From Amblyomma americanum (taxonomy: Eukaryota > Arthropoda > Arachnida > Ixodida > Ixodidae): a stretch of 64,000 nucleotides of DNA. Location: assembly GCF_052857255.1 (NCBI RefSeq), contig NW_027526500.1:992001-1056000 (forward strand), given 5' to 3'. A program made the translations under genes and the position numbers. The notes under the pieces were generated by a model that saw only the letters and a program-made list of their open reading frames with translations, did not search any database and was not told the DNA's origin. Every line of letters starts with the position of its first letter. Position 1 is the stretch's first letter. Of this stretch, positions 25,438-40,000 are shown in pieces.

Positions 25438-27349
25438 GCACGAATACAAGCTTTTCGCGCAGTTATAAGAGAAAAAGTTTTGACGCGTATCAGAGGAAAA
25501 CTTGTAAAACCGATGTGTTCAGATTTAGCTCGTTTCGGTCTAAAACAGCTTGTTTCGTTGTATTAAGCACGAATACATGCTTTTCGCGCAGTTATAAAAG
25601 AAAAAGTTGACGCGTATCACGTGGATACTTGTAAAACCGATGTGTTCAGATATAGCTCGTTTTGGTATAAAAGCTTGTTTCGTTGTTTTAAGCACGAATA
25701 CAAGCCTTTCGCGCAGTTATAGAAGAAAAAGTTTTGACGCGTATTGAGGGACACTTGTAAAACCGATGTGTTCAGATTTAGCTCACCTCGGTCTAAAACA
25801 GCTTGTTTCGTTGTTTTAAGCACGAATACATGCTTTTCGCGCAGTTATAAGAGAAAAAGTTTTGACGCGTATCAGAGGAACACTTGTAAAACCGATGTGT
25901 TGTGATTTAGCTCGTTTCAGACTAAAACAGCTTGTTTCATTGTTTTAAGCACGAATACATGCTTTTCGCGCAGTTATAAGAGAAAAAGTTTAGACGCGTA
26001 TCAGGGGAACACTTGTAAAACCGATGTGTTCTGATTTAGCTCGTTTCGGTCTAAAACAGCTTGTTTCGTTGTATTAAGCACGAATACATGCTTTTCGCGC
26101 AGTTATAAAAGAAAAAGTTTTGACGCGTATCAGAGGAACACTTGTAAAACCGATGTGTTCAGATTTACCTCGTTTCGGTCTAAAACAGCTTGTTTCGTTG
26201 GATTAAGCAGGAATACATGCTTTTCGCGCACTTATAAGAGAAAAAGTTTTGACGCGTATCACGTGGATACTTCTAAAACCGATGTGTTGTGATTTAGCTC
26301 GTTTCGGTCTAAAACAGCTTGTTTCGTTGTATTAAGCAAGAATACATGCTTTTCACGCAGTTATGAGAGAAAAAGTTTTGACGCGTGTCACAGGGACACT
26401 TGTAAAACCGATGTGTTCAGATTTAGCTCGTTTCGGTGTAAAACAGCTTGTTTCGTTGTATTAAGCAGGAATACATGCTTTTCGCGCAGTTATAAGAGAA
26501 AAAGTTGACGCGTATTGAGGGACACTTGTAAAACCGATGTGTTCAGATTTAGCTCATCTCGGTCTAAAACAGCTTGTTTCGTTGTTTTAAGCACGAATAC
26601 ATGCTTTTCGCGCAGTTATAAGAGAAAAAGTTTTGACGCGTATCAGAGGAACACTTGTAAAAGCGATGTGTTGTGATTTCGCTCGTTTCAGACTAAAACA
26701 GCTTGTTTCGTTGTTTTAAGCACGAATACATGCTTTTCGCGCAGTTATGAGACAAAGTTTAGACGCGTATCAGGGGAACACTTGTAAAACCGATGTGTTG
26801 TGATTTAGCTCGTTTCGGTCTAAAACAGCTTGTTTCGTTGTATTAAGCAAGAATACATGCTTTTCGCGCTGTTATAAGAGAAAACGTTTTGACGCGTGTC
26901 ACAGAGACACTTGTAAAACCGATGTGTTCAGATTTAGCTCGTTTCGGTCTAAAACAGCTTGTTTCGTTGGATTAAGCACGAATACATGCTTTTCACGCAG
27001 CTATAAGAGAAAAAGTTTTGATGCGTATCACGTGGATACTTGTAAAACCGATGTGTTCAGATATAGCTCGTTTTGGTATAAAACAACTTGTTTCGTTGTT
27101 TTAAGCAAGAATACATGCTTTTCGCGCAGTTATAGAAGGAAAAGTTTTGACGCGTATTAGAGACTTGTAAAACCGATGTGTTGTGATTAAGCTCGTTACG
27201 TCCTAAAACAGCTTGTTTCGTTGTTTTAAGCACGAATACATGCTTTTCGCGCAGTTATAGAAGAAAAAGTTTTGACGCGTATTAGAGGTACACTTGTAAA
27301 ACAGATGTGTTGTGATTTAGCTCGTTTCGGACTAAAACAGCTTGTTTCG

Positions 27350-30300
27350 TTGTTTTAAGCACGAATACATGCTTTTCGCGCAGTTATAAGAGAAAAAGTT
27401 TAGACGCGTATCAGGGGAACACTTGTAAAACCGATGTGTTGTGATTTAGCTCGTTTCGGACTAAAACAGCTTGTTTAGTTGTATTAGGCACGAATACATG
27501 CTTTTCGCGCAGTTTTAGAAGAAAAAGTTTTGACGCGTATTAGAGGGACACTTGTAAAACAGTTTTCAGATTTAGGTCATCTCAGTCTAAAACAACTTTT
27601 TTCGTTGTATTAAGCACGAATACATGCTTTTCGCACAGTTATAAGAGAAAAAGTTTTGGACGCGTATCAGAGGAACACTTGTAAAACCGATGTGTTCTGA
27701 TTTAGCTCGTTTCGGTCTAAAACAGCTTGTTTCGTTGTATTAAGCACGAATACATGCTTTTCGTGCAGTTATAAGAGAAAAAGTTTTGACGCGTATCAGA
27801 GGAACACTTGTAAAACCGATGTGTTCAGATTTACCTCGTTTCGGTCTAAAACAGCTTGTTTCGTTGGATAAAGCAGGAATACATGCTTTTCGCGCATTTA
27901 TAAGAGAAAACGTTTTGACGCGTGTCACAGGGACACTTGTAAAACCGATGTGTTCTGATTTAGCTCGTTTCGGTCTAAAACAGCTTGTTTCGTTGTATTA
28001 AGCACGAATACATGCTTTTCGCGCAGTTATAAGAGAAAAAGTTTTGACGCGTATCAGAGGAACACTTGTAAAACCGATGTGTTCAGATTTACCTCGTTTC
28101 GGTCTAAAACAGCTTGTTTCGTTGTATTATACATGCTTTTCACGCAGTTATGAGAGAAAAAGTTTTGACGCGTGTCACAGGGACACTTGTGAAAACCTAT
28201 GCTTTCAGATTTAGCTCGTTTCGGTCTAAAACAGCTTGTTTCGTTGTATTAAGCACGAATACATGCTTTTCGCGCAGTTATAAGAGAAAAAGTTGACGCG
28301 TATCACGTGGATACTTGTAAAACCGATGTGTTCATATATAGCTTGTTTTGGTATAAAACAGCTTGTTTCGTTGTTTTAAGCACGAATACATGCTTTTCGC
28401 GCAGTTATAAGAGAAAAAGTTTAGACGCGTATCAGGGGAACACTTGTAAAACCGATGTGTTGTGATTTAGCTCGTTTCGGACTAAAACAGCTTGTTTAGT
28501 TGTAATAAGCACGAATACATGCTTTTCGCGCAGTTTTAGAAGAAAACGTTTTGACGCGTATTAGAGGGACACGTAAAACAGTTTTCAGATTTAGGTCATC
28601 TAAGTCTAAAACAGCTTTTTTCGTTGTATTAAGCACGAATACATGCTTTTCGCGCAGTTATAAGAGAAAAAGTTTTGACGCGTATCAGAGGAACACTTGT
28701 AAAACCGATGTGTTGTGATTTACCTCGTTTCGGTCTAAAACAGCTTGTTTCGCTGGATTAATCACGAACACATGCTTTTCGCGCAGTTATAAGAGAAAAA
28801 GTTTTGACGCGTGTCACAAGGACACTTGTAAAACCGATGTGTTCAGATTTAGCTCGTTTCGGTCTAAAACAGCTTGTTTCGTTGTATTAAGCACGAATAC
28901 ATGCTTTTCGCGCAGTTTTAGAAGAAAAAGTTTTGACGCCTATTAGAGGGGCACTTGTTAAAGTTTTCAGATTTAGGTCATCTCAGTCTAAAACAGCTTT
29001 TTTCGTGTTATTAAGCACGAATACATGCTTTTCGCACAGTTATAAGAGAAAAAGTTTTGACGCGTATCAGAGGAACACTTGTAAAACCGATATGTTGTGA
29101 TTTAGCTCGTTTCGGTCTAAAACAGCTTGTTTCGTTGTATTAAGCACGAATACAAGCTTTTCGCGCAGTTATAAGAGAAAAAGTTTTGACGCGTATCAGA
29201 GGAAAACTTGTAAAACCGATGTGTTCAGATTTAGCTCGTTTCGGTCTAAAACAGCTTGTTTCGTTGTATTAAGCACGAATACATGCTTTTCGCGCAGTTA
29301 TAAGAGAAAAAGTTGACGCGTATCACGTGGATACTTGTAAAACCGATGTGTTCAGATATAGCTCGTTTTGGTATAAAACAGCTTGTTTCGTTGTTTTAAG
29401 CACGAATACAAGCCTTTCGCGCAGTTATAGAAGAAAAAGTTTTGACGCGTATTGAGGGACACTTGTAAAACCGATGTGTTCAGATTTAGCTCATCTCGGT
29501 CTAAAACAGCTTGTTTCGTTGTTTTAAGCACGAATACATGCTTTTCGCGCAGTTATAAGAGAAAAAGTTTTGACGCGTATCAGAGGAACACTTGTAAAAC
29601 CGATGTGTTGTGATTTAGCTCGTTTCAAACTAAAACAGCTTGTTTCATTGTTTTAAGCACGAATACATGCTTTTCGCGCAGTTATAAGAGAAAAAGTTTA
29701 GACGCGTATCAGGGGAACACTTGTAAAACCGATGTGTTGTGATTTAGCTCGTTTCGGTCTAAAACAGGTTGTTTCGTTGTATTAAGCAAAAATACATGCT
29801 TTTCGCGCTGTTATAAGAGAAAACGTTTTGACGCGTGTCACAGGGACACTTGTAAAACCGATGTGTTCTGATTTAGCTCGTTTCGGTCTAAAACAGCTTG
29901 TTTCGTTGTTTTAAGCACGAATACATGCTTTTCGCGCAGTTATAAGAGAAAAAGTTTAGACGCGTATCAGGGGAACACTTGTAAAACCGATGTGTTGTGA
30001 TTTAGCTCGTTTCGGACTAAAACAGCTTGTTTAGTTGTATTAGGCACGAATACATGCTTTTCGCGCAGTTTTAGAAGAAAAAGTTTTGACGCGTATTAGA
30101 GGGACACTTGTAAAACAGTTTTCAGATTTAGGTCATCTCAGTCTAAAACAACTTTTTTCGTTGTATTAAGCACGAATACATGCTTTTCGCACAGTTATAA
30201 GAGAAAAAGTTTTGACGCGTATCAGAGGAACACTTGTAAAACCGATGTGTTCTGATTTAGCTCGTTTCGGTCTAAAACAGCTTGTTTCGTTGTATTAAGC

Positions 30301-33300
30301 ACGAATACATGCTTTTCGTGCAGTTATAAGAGAAAAAGTTTTGACGCGTATCAGAGGAACACTTGTAAAACCGATGTGTTCAGATTTACCTCGTTTCGGT
30401 CTAAAACAGCTTGTTTCGTTGGATAAAGCAGGAATACATGCTTTTCGCGCATTTATAAGAGAAAACGTTTTGACGCGTGTCACAGGGACACTTGTAAAAC
30501 CGATGTGTTCTGATTTAGCTCGTTTCGGTCTAAAACAGCTTGTTTCGTTGTATTAAGCACGAATACATGCTTTTCGCGCAGTTATAAGAGAAAAAGTTTT
30601 GACGCGTATCAGAGGAACACTTGTAAAACCGATGTGTTCAGATTTACCTCGTTTCGGTCTAAAACAGCTTGTTTCGTTGTATTATACATGCTTTTCACGC
30701 AGTTATGAGAGAAAAAGTTTTGACGCGTGTCACAGGGACACTTGTGAAAACCTATGCTTTCAGATTTAGCTCGTTTCGGTCTAAAACAGCTTGTTTCGTT
30801 GTATTAAGCACGAATACATGCTTTTCGCGCAGTTATAAGAGAAAAAGTTGACGCGTATCACGTGGATACTTGTAAAACCGATGTGTTCATATATAGCTTG
30901 TTTTGGTATAAAACAGCTTGTTTCGTTGTTTTAAGCACGAATACATGCTTTTCGCGCAGTTATAAGAGAAAAAGTTTAGACGCGTATCAGGGGAACACTT
31001 GTAAAACCGATGTGTTGTGATTTAGCTCGTTTCGGACTAAAACAGCTTGTTTAGTTGTAATAAGCACGAATACATGCTTTTCGCGCAGTTTTAGAAGAAA
31101 ACGTTTTGACGCGTATTAGAGGGACACGTAAAACAGTTTTCAGATTTAGGTCATCTAAGTCTAAAACAGCTTTTTTCGTTGTATTAAGCACGAATACATG
31201 CTTTTCGCGCAGTTATAAGAGAAAAAGTTTTGACGCGTATCAGAGGAACACTTGTAAAACCGATGTGTTGTGATTTACCTCGTTTCGGTCTAAAACAGCT
31301 TGTTTCGCTGGATTATTCACGAACACATGCTTTTCGCGCAGTTATAAGAGAAAAAGTTTTGACGCGTGTCACAAGGACACTTGTAAAACCGATGTGTTCA
31401 GATTTAGCTCGTTTCGGTCTAAAACAGCTTGTTTCGTTGTATTAAGCACGAATACATGCTTTTCGCGCAGTTTTAGAAGAAAAAGTTTTGACGCCTATTA
31501 GAGGGGCACTTGTTAAAGTTTTCAGATTTAGGTCATCTCAGTCTAAAACAGCTTTTTTCGTGTTATTAAGCACGAATACATGCTTTTCGCACAGTTATAA
31601 GAGAAAAAGTTTTGACGCGTATCAGAGGAACACTTGTAAAACCGATATGTTGTGATTTATCTCGTTTCGGTCTAAAACAGCTTGTTTCGTTGTATTAAGC
31701 ACGAATACAAGCTTTTCGCGCAGTTATAAGAGAAAAAGTTTTGACGCGTATCAGAGGAAAACTTGTAAAACCGATGTGTTCAGATTTAGCTCGTTTCGGT
31801 CTAAAACAGCTTGTTTCGTTGTATTAAGCACGAATACATGCTTTTCGCGCAGTTATAAGAGAAAAAGTTGACGCGTATCACGTGGATACTTGTAAAACCG
31901 ATGTGTTCAGATATAGCTCGTTTTGGTATAAAACAGCTTGTTTCGTTGTTTTAAGCACGAATACAAGCCTTTCGCGCAGTTATAGAAGAAAAAGTTTTGA
32001 CGCGTATTGAGGGACACTTGTAAAACCGATGTGTTCAGATTTAGCTCATCTCGGTCTAAAACAGCTTGTTTCGTTGTTTTAAGCACGAATACATGCTTTT
32101 CGCGCAGTTATAAGAGAAAAAGTTTTGACGCGTATCAGAGGAACACTTGTAAAACCGATGTGTTGTGATTTAGCTCGTTTCAGACTAAAACAGCTTGTTT
32201 CATTGTTTTAAGCACGAATACATGCTTTTCGCGCAGTTATAAGAGAAAAAGTTTAGACGCGAATCAGGGGAACACTTGTAAAACCGATGTGTTGTGATTT
32301 AGCTCGTTTCGGTCTAAAACAGGTTGTTTCGTTGTATTAAGCAAAAATACATGCTTTTCGCGCTGTTATAGGAGAAAACGTTTTGACGCGTGTCACAGGG
32401 ACACTTGTAAAACCGATGTGTTCTGATTTAGCTCGTTTCGGTCTAAAACAGCTTGTTTCGTTGTTTTAAGCACGAATACATGCTTTTCGCGCAGTTATAA
32501 GAGAAAAAGTTTAGACGCGTATCAGGGGAACACTTGTAAAACCGATGTGTTGTGATTTAGCTCGTTTCGGACTAAAACAGCTTGTTTAGTTGTATTAGGC
32601 ACGAATACATGCTTTTCGCGCAGTTTTAGAAGAAAAAGTTTTGACGCGTATTAGAGGGACACTTGTAAAACAGTTTTCAGATTTAGGTCATCTCAGTCTA
32701 AAACAACTTTTTTCGTTGTATTAAGCACGAATACATGCTTTTCGCACAGTTATAAGAGAAAAAGTTTTGACGCGTATCAGAGGAACACTTGTAAAACCGA
32801 TGTGTTCTGATTTAGCTCGTTTCGGTCTAAAACAGCTTGTTTCGTTGTATTAAGCACGAATACATGCTTTTCGTGCAGTTATAAGAGAAAAAGTTTTGAC
32901 GCGTATCAGAGGAACACTTGTAAAACCGATGTGTTCAGATTTACCTCGTTTCGGTCTAAAACAGCTTGTTTCGTTGGATAAAGCAGGAATACATGCTTTT
33001 CGCGCATTTATAAGAGAAAACGTTTTGACGCGTGTCACAGGGACACTTGTGAAAACCTATGCTTTCAGATTTAGCTCGTTTCGGTCTAAAACAGCTTGTT
33101 TCGTTGTATTAAGCACGAATACATGCTTTGCGCGCAGTTATAAGAGAAAAAGTTGACGCGTATCACGTGGATACTTGTAAAACCGATGTGTTCATATATA
33201 GCTTGTTTTGGTATAAAACAGCTTGTTTCGTTGTTTTAAGCACGAATACATGCTTTTCGCGCAGTTATAAGAGAAAAAGTTTAGACGCGTATCAGGGGAA

Positions 33301-34765
33301 CACTTGTAAAACCGATGTGTTGTGATTTAGCTCGTTTCGGACTAAAACAGCTTGTTTAGTTGTAATAAGCACGAATACATGCTTTTCGCGCAGTTTTAGA
33401 AGAAAACGTTTTGACGCGTATTAGAGGGACACGTAAAACAGTTTTCAGATTTAGGTCATCTAAGTCTAAAACAGCTTTTTTCGTTGTATTAAGCACGAAT
33501 ACATGCTTTTCGCGCAGTTATAAGAGAAAAAGTTTTGACGCGTATCAGAGGAACACTTGTAAAACCGATGTGTTGTGATTTACCTCGTTTCGGTCTAAAA
33601 CAGCTTGTTTCGCTGGATTAATCACGAACACATGCTTTTCGCGCAGTTATAAGAGAAAAAGTTTTGACGCGTGTCACAAGGACACTTGTAAAACCGATGT
33701 GTTCAGATTTAGCTCGTTTCGGTCTAAAACAGCTTGTTTCGTTGTATTAAGCACGAATACATGCTTTTCGCGCAGTTTTAGAAGAAAAAGTTTTGACGCC
33801 TATTAGAGGGGCACTTGTTAAAGTTTTCAGATTTAGGTCATCTCAGTCTAAAACAGCTTTTTTCGTGTTATTAAGCACGAATACATGCTTTTCGCACAGT
33901 TATAAGAGAAAAAGTTTTGACGCGTATCAGAGGAACACTTGTAAAACCGATATGTTGTGATTTAGCTCGTTTCGGTCTAAAACAGCTTGTTTCGTTGTAT
34001 TAAGCACGAATACAAGCTTTTCGCGCAGTTATAAGAGAAAAAGTTTTGACGCGTATCAGAGGAAAACTTGTAAAACCGATGTGTTCAGATTTAGCTCGTT
34101 TCGGTCTAAAACAGCTTGTTTCGTTGTATTAAGCACGAATACATGCTTTTCGCGCAGTTATAAGAGAAAAAGTTGACGCGTATCACGTGGATACTTGTAA
34201 AACCGATGTGTTCAGATATAGCTCGTTTTGGTATAAAACAGCTTGTTTCGTTGTTTTAAGCACGAATACAAGCCTTTCGCGCAGTTATAGAAGAAAAAGT
34301 TTTGACGCGTATTGAGGGACACTTGTAAAACCGATGTGTTCAGATTTAGCTCATCTCGGTCTAAAACAGCTTGTTTCGTTGTTTTAAGCACGAATACATG
34401 CTTTTCGCGCAGTTATAAGAGAAAAAGTTTTGACGCGTATCAGAGGAACACTTGTAAAACCGATGTGTTGTGATTTAGCTCGTTTCAGACTAAAACAGCT
34501 TGTTTCATTGTTTTAAGCACGAATACATGCTTTTCGCGCAGTTATAAGAGAAAAAGTTTAGACGCGTATCAGGGGAACACTTGTAAAACCGATGTGTTGT
34601 GATTTAGCTCGTTTCGGTCTAAAACAGGTTGTTTCGTTGTATTAAGCAAAAATACATGCTTTTCGCGCTGTTATAAAAGAAAACGTTTTGACGCGTGTCA
34701 CAGGGACACTTGTAAAACCGATGTGTTCTGATTTAGCTCGTTTCGGTCTAAAACAGCTTGTTTCG
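27350..34765. repeat. 2,555-bp (20-monomer) higher-order unit, three tandem copies
   Basis: Rare variants recur every 2,555 bp. The gataaagcaggaatac monomer is near 27868, 30423 and 32978. The tgtattatacatgc junction is near 28125 and 30680. The tcatatatagcttg variant is near 28331, 30886 and 33191. The units run approximately 27350-29905, 29905-32460 and 32460-34765. The third lacks about 250 bp (two monomers) near 33045, where cagggacacttg joins directly to tgaaaacctatgc. Near-identity of the copies indicates recent homogenisation by unequal exchange. Confidence 0.88.
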
Positions 34766-37700
34766 TTGTATTAGGCACGAATACATGCTTTTCGCGCAGT
34801 TATAAGAGAAAAAGTTTTGACGCGTATCAGAGGAACACTTGTAAAACCGATGTGTTCAGATTTACCTCGTTTCGGTCTAAAACAGCTTGTTTCGTTGGAT
34901 TAAGCAGGAATACATGCTTTTCGCGCACTTATAAGAGAAAAAGTTTTGACGCGTATCACGTGGATACTTCTAAAACCGATGTGTTGTGATTTAGCTCGTT
35001 TCGATCTAAAACAGCTTGTTTCGTTGTATTAAGCAAGAATACATGCTTTTCACGCAGTTATGAGAGAAAAAGTTTTGACGCGTGTCACAGGGACACTTGT
35101 AAAACCGATGTGTTCAGATTTAGCTCGTTTCGGTCTAAAACAGCTTGTTTCGTTGTATTAAGCACGAATACATGCTTTTCGCGCAGTTATAAGAGAAAAA
35201 GTTGACGCGTATTGAGGGACACTTGTAAAACCGATGTGTTCAGATTTAGCTCATCTCGGTCTAAAACAGCTTGTTTCGTTGTTTTAAGCACGAATACATG
35301 CTTTTCGCGCAGTTATAAGAGAAAAAGTTTTGACGCGTATCAGAGGAACACTTGTAAAAGCGATGTGTTGTGATTTCGCTCGTTTCAGACTAAAACAGCT
35401 TGTTTCGTTGTTTTAAGCACGAATACATGCTTTTCGCGCAGTTATGAGACAATGTTTAGACGCGTATCAGGGGAACACTTGTAAAACCGATGTGTTGTGA
35501 TTTAGCTCGTTTCGGTCTAAAACAGCTTGTTTCGTTGTATTAAGCAAGAATACATGCTTTTCGCGCTGTTATAAGAGAAAACGTTTTGACGCGTGTCACA
35601 GAGACACTTGTAAAACCGATGTGTTCAGATTTAGCTCGTTTCGGTCTAAAACAGCTTGTTTCGTTGGATTAAGCACGAATACATGCTTTTCGCGCAGCTA
35701 TAAGAGAAAAAGTTTTGACGCGTATCACGTGGATACTTGTAAAACCGATGTGTTCAGATATAGCTCGTTTTGGTATAAAACAACTTGTTTCGTTGTTTTA
35801 AGCAAGAATACATGCTTTTCGCGCAGTTATAGAAGGAAAAGTTTTGACGCGTATTAGAGACTTGTAAAACCGATGTGTTGTGATTAAGCTCGTTACGGTC
35901 TAAAACAGCTTGTTTCGTTGTTTTAAGCACGAATACATGCTTTTCGCGCAGTTATAGAAGAAAAAGCTTTGACGCGTATTAGAGGTACACTTGTAAAACC
36001 GATGTGTTGTGATTTAGCTCGTTTCGGACTAAAACAGCTTGTTTCGTTGTTTTAAGCACGAATACATGCTTTTCGCGCAGTTATAAGAGAAAAAGTTTAG
36101 ACGCGTATCAGGGGAACACTTGTAAAACCGATGTGTTGTGATTTACCTCGTTTCGGTCTAAAACAGCTTGTTTCGTTGGATTAATCACGAACACATGCTT
36201 TTCGCGCAGTTATAAGAGAAAAAGTTTTGACGCGTGTCACACGGACACTTGTAAAACCGATGTGTTCAGATTTAGCTCGTTTCGGTCTAAAACAGCTTGT
36301 TTCGTTGTATTAAGCACGAATACATGCTTTTCGCGCAGTTTTAGAAGAAAAAGTTTTGACGCCTATTAGAGGGGCACTTGTTAAAGTTTTCAGATTTAGG
36401 TCATCTCAGTCTAAAACAGCTTTTTTCGTGTTATTAAGCACGAATACATGCTTTTCGCACAGTTATAAGAGAAAAAGTTTTGACGCGTATCAGAGGAACA
36501 CTTGTAAAACCGATATGTTGTGATTTAGCTCGTTTCGGTCTAAAACAGCTTGTTTCGTTGTATTAAGCACGAATTCAAGCTTTTCGCGCAGTTATAAGAG
36601 AAAAAGTTTTGACGCGTATCAGAGGAAAACTTGTAAAACCGATGTGTTCAGATTTAGCTCGTTTCGGTCTAAAACAGCTTGTTTCGTTGTATTAAGCACG
36701 AATACATGCTTTTCGCGCAGTTATAAGAGAAAAAGTTGACGCGTATCACGTGGATACTTGTAAAACCGATGTGTTCAGATATAGCTCGTTTTGGTATAAA
36801 AGCTTGTTTCGCTGTTTTAAGCACGAATACAAGCCTTTCGCGCAGTTATAGAAGAAAAAGTTTTGACGCGTATTGAGGGACACTTGTAAAACCGATGTGT
36901 TCAGATTTAGCTCACCTCGGTCTAAAACAGCTTGTTTCGTTGTTTTAAGCACGAATACATGCTTTTCGCGCAGTTATAAGAGAAAAAGTTTTGACGCGTA
37001 TCAGAGGAACACTTGTAAAACCGATGTGTTGTGATTTAGCTCGTTTCAGACTAAAACAGCTTGTTTCATTGTTTTAAGCACGAATACATGCTTTTCGCGC
37101 AGTTATAAGAGAAAAAGTTTAGACGCGTATCAGGGGAACACTTGTAAAACCGATGTGTTGTGATTTAGCTCGTTTCGGTCTAAAACAGCTTGTTTCGTTG
37201 TATTAAGCAAGAATACATGCTTTTCGCGCTGTTATAAGAGAAAACGTTTTGACGCGTGTCACAGGGACACTTGTAAAACCGATGTGTTCTGATTTAGCTC
37301 GTTTCGGTCTAAAACAGCTTGTTTCGTTGTATTAAGCACGAATACATGCTTTTCGCGCAGTTATAAAAGAAAAAGTTTTGACGCGTATCAGAGGAACACT
37401 TGTAAAACCGATGTGTTCAGATTTACCTCGTTTCGGTCTAAAACAGCTTGTTTCGTTGGATTAGGCAGGAATACATGCTTTTCGCGCACTTATAAGAGAA
37501 AAAGTTTTGACGCGTATCACGTGGATACTTCTAAAACCGATGTGTTGTGATTTAGCTCGTTTCGGTCTAAAACAGCTTGTTTCGTTGTATTAAGCAAGAA
37601 TACATGCTTTTCACGCAGTTATGAGAGAAAAAGTTTTGACGCGTGTCACAGGGACACTTGTAAAACCGATGTGTTCAGATTTAGCTCGTTTCGGTCTAAA

Positions 37701-40000
37701 ACAGCTTGTTTCGTTGTATTAAGCAGGAATACATGCTTTTCGCGCAGTTATAAGAGAAAAAGTTGACGCGTATTGAGGGACACTTGTAAAACCGATGTGT
37801 TCAGATTTAGCTCATCTCGGTCTAAAACAGCTTGTTTCGTTGTTTTAAGCACGAATACATGCTTTTCGCGCAGTTATAAGAGAAAAAGTTTTGACGCGTA
37901 TCAGAGGAACACTTGTAAAAGCGATGTGTTGTGATTTCGCTCGTTTCAGACTAAAACAGCTTGTTTCGTTGTTTTAAGCACGAATACATGCTTTTCGCGC
38001 AGTTATGAGACAAAGTTTAGACGCGTATCAGGGGAACACTTGTAAAACCGATGTGTTGTGATTTAGCTCGTTTCGGTCTAAAACAGCTTGTTTCGTTGTA
38101 TTAAGCAAGAATACATGCTTTTCGCGCTGTTATAAGAGAAAACGTTTTGACGCGTGTCACAGAGACACTTGTAAAACCGATGTGTTCAGATTTAGCTCGT
38201 TTCGGTCTAAAACAGCTTGTTTCGTTGGATTAAGCACGAATACATGCTTTTCGCGCAGCTATAAGAGAAAAAGTTTTGACGCGTATCACGTGGATACTTG
38301 TAAAACCGATGTGTTCAGATATAGCTCGTTTTGGTATAAAACAACTTGTTTCGTTGTTTTAAGCAAGAATACATGCTTTTCGCGCAGTTAGAGAAGGAAA
38401 AGTTTTGACGCGTATTAGAGACTTGTAAAACCGATGTGTTTTGATTAAGCTCGTTACGGTCTAAAACAGCTTGTTTCGTTGTTTTAAGCACGAATACATG
38501 CTTTTCGCGCAGTTATAGAAGAAAAAGTTTTGACGCGTATTAGAGGTACACTTGTAAAACCGATGTGTTGTGATTTAGCTCGTTTCGGACTAAAACAGCT
38601 TGTTTAGTTGTATTAGGCACGAATACATGCTTTTCGCGCAGTTTTAGAAGAAAAAGTTTTGACGCGTATTAGAGGGACACTTGTAAAACAGTTTTCAGAT
38701 TTAGGTCATCTCAGTCTAAAACAACTTTTTTCGTTGTAATAAGCACGAATACATGCTTTTCGCACAGTTATAAGAGAAAAAGTTTTGACGCGTATCAGAG
38801 GAACACTTGTAAAACCGATGTGTTCTGATTTAGCTCGTTTCGGTCTAAAACAGCTTGTTTCGTTGTATTAAGCACGAATACATGCTTTTCGTGCAGTTAA
38901 AAGAGAAAAAGTTTTGACGCGTATCAGAGGAACACTTGTAAAACCGATGTGTTCAGATTTACCTCGTTTCGGTCTAAAACAGCTTGTTTCGTTGGATTAA
39001 GCAGGAATACATGCTTTTCGCGCATTTATAAGAGAAAACGTTTTGACGCGTGTCACAGGGACACTTGTAAAACCGATGTGTTCTGATTTAGCTCGTTTCG
39101 GTCTAAAACAGCTTGTTTCGTTGTATTAAGCACGAATACATGCTTTTCGCGCAGTTATAAGAGAAAAAGTTTTGACGCGTATCAGAGGAACACTTGTAAA
39201 ACCGATGTGTTCAGATTTACCTCGTTTCGGTCTAAAACAGCTTGTTTCGTTGTATTATACATGCTTTTCACGCAGTTATGAGAGAAAAAGTTTTGACGCG
39301 TGTCACAGGGACACTTGTGAAAACCTATGCTTTCAGATTTAGCTCGTTTCGGTCTAAAACAGCTTGTTTCGTTGTATTAAGCACGAATACATGCTTTTCG
39401 CGCAGTTATAAGAGAAAAAGTTGACGCGTATCACGTGGATACTTGTAAAACCGATGTGTTCATATATAGCTCGTTTTGGTATAAAACAGCTTGTTTCGTT
39501 GTTTTAAGCACGAATACATGCTTTTCGCGCAGTTATAAGAGAAAAAGTTTAGACGCGTATCAGGGGAACACTTGTAAAACCGATGTGTTGTGATTTAGCT
39601 CGTTTCGGACTAAAACAGCTTGTTTAGTTGTAATAAGCACGAATACATGCTTTTCGCGCAGTTTTAGAAGAAAAAGTTTTGACGCGTATTAGAGGGACAC
39701 GTAAAACAGTTTTCAGATTTAGGTCATCTCAGTCTAAAACAGCTTTTTTCGTTGTATTAAGCACGAATACATGCTTTTCGCGCAGTAATAAGAGAAAAAG
39801 TTTTGACGCGTATCAGAGGAACACTTGTAAAACCGATGTGTTGTGATTTACCTCGTTTCGGTCTAAAACAGCTTGTTTCGCTGGATTAATTACGAACACA
39901 TGCTTTTCGCGCAGTTATAAGAGAAAAAGTTTTGACGCGTGTCACAAGGAAACTTGTAAAACCGATGTGTTCAGATTTAGCTCGTTTCGGTCTAAAACAG
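34177..40000. repeat. Paralogous block of the transposon-bearing region, empty site
   Basis: This stretch matches about 20440-22848 at an offset of 13,718 bp and 25434 to about 28800 at an offset of 11,129 bp. The 2,589-bp difference equals the transposon (2,585) plus its TTAA duplication (4). The unoccupied TTAA is at 36563-36566, within tgtattaagcacgaattc. No gene is seen. Confidence 0.85.
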
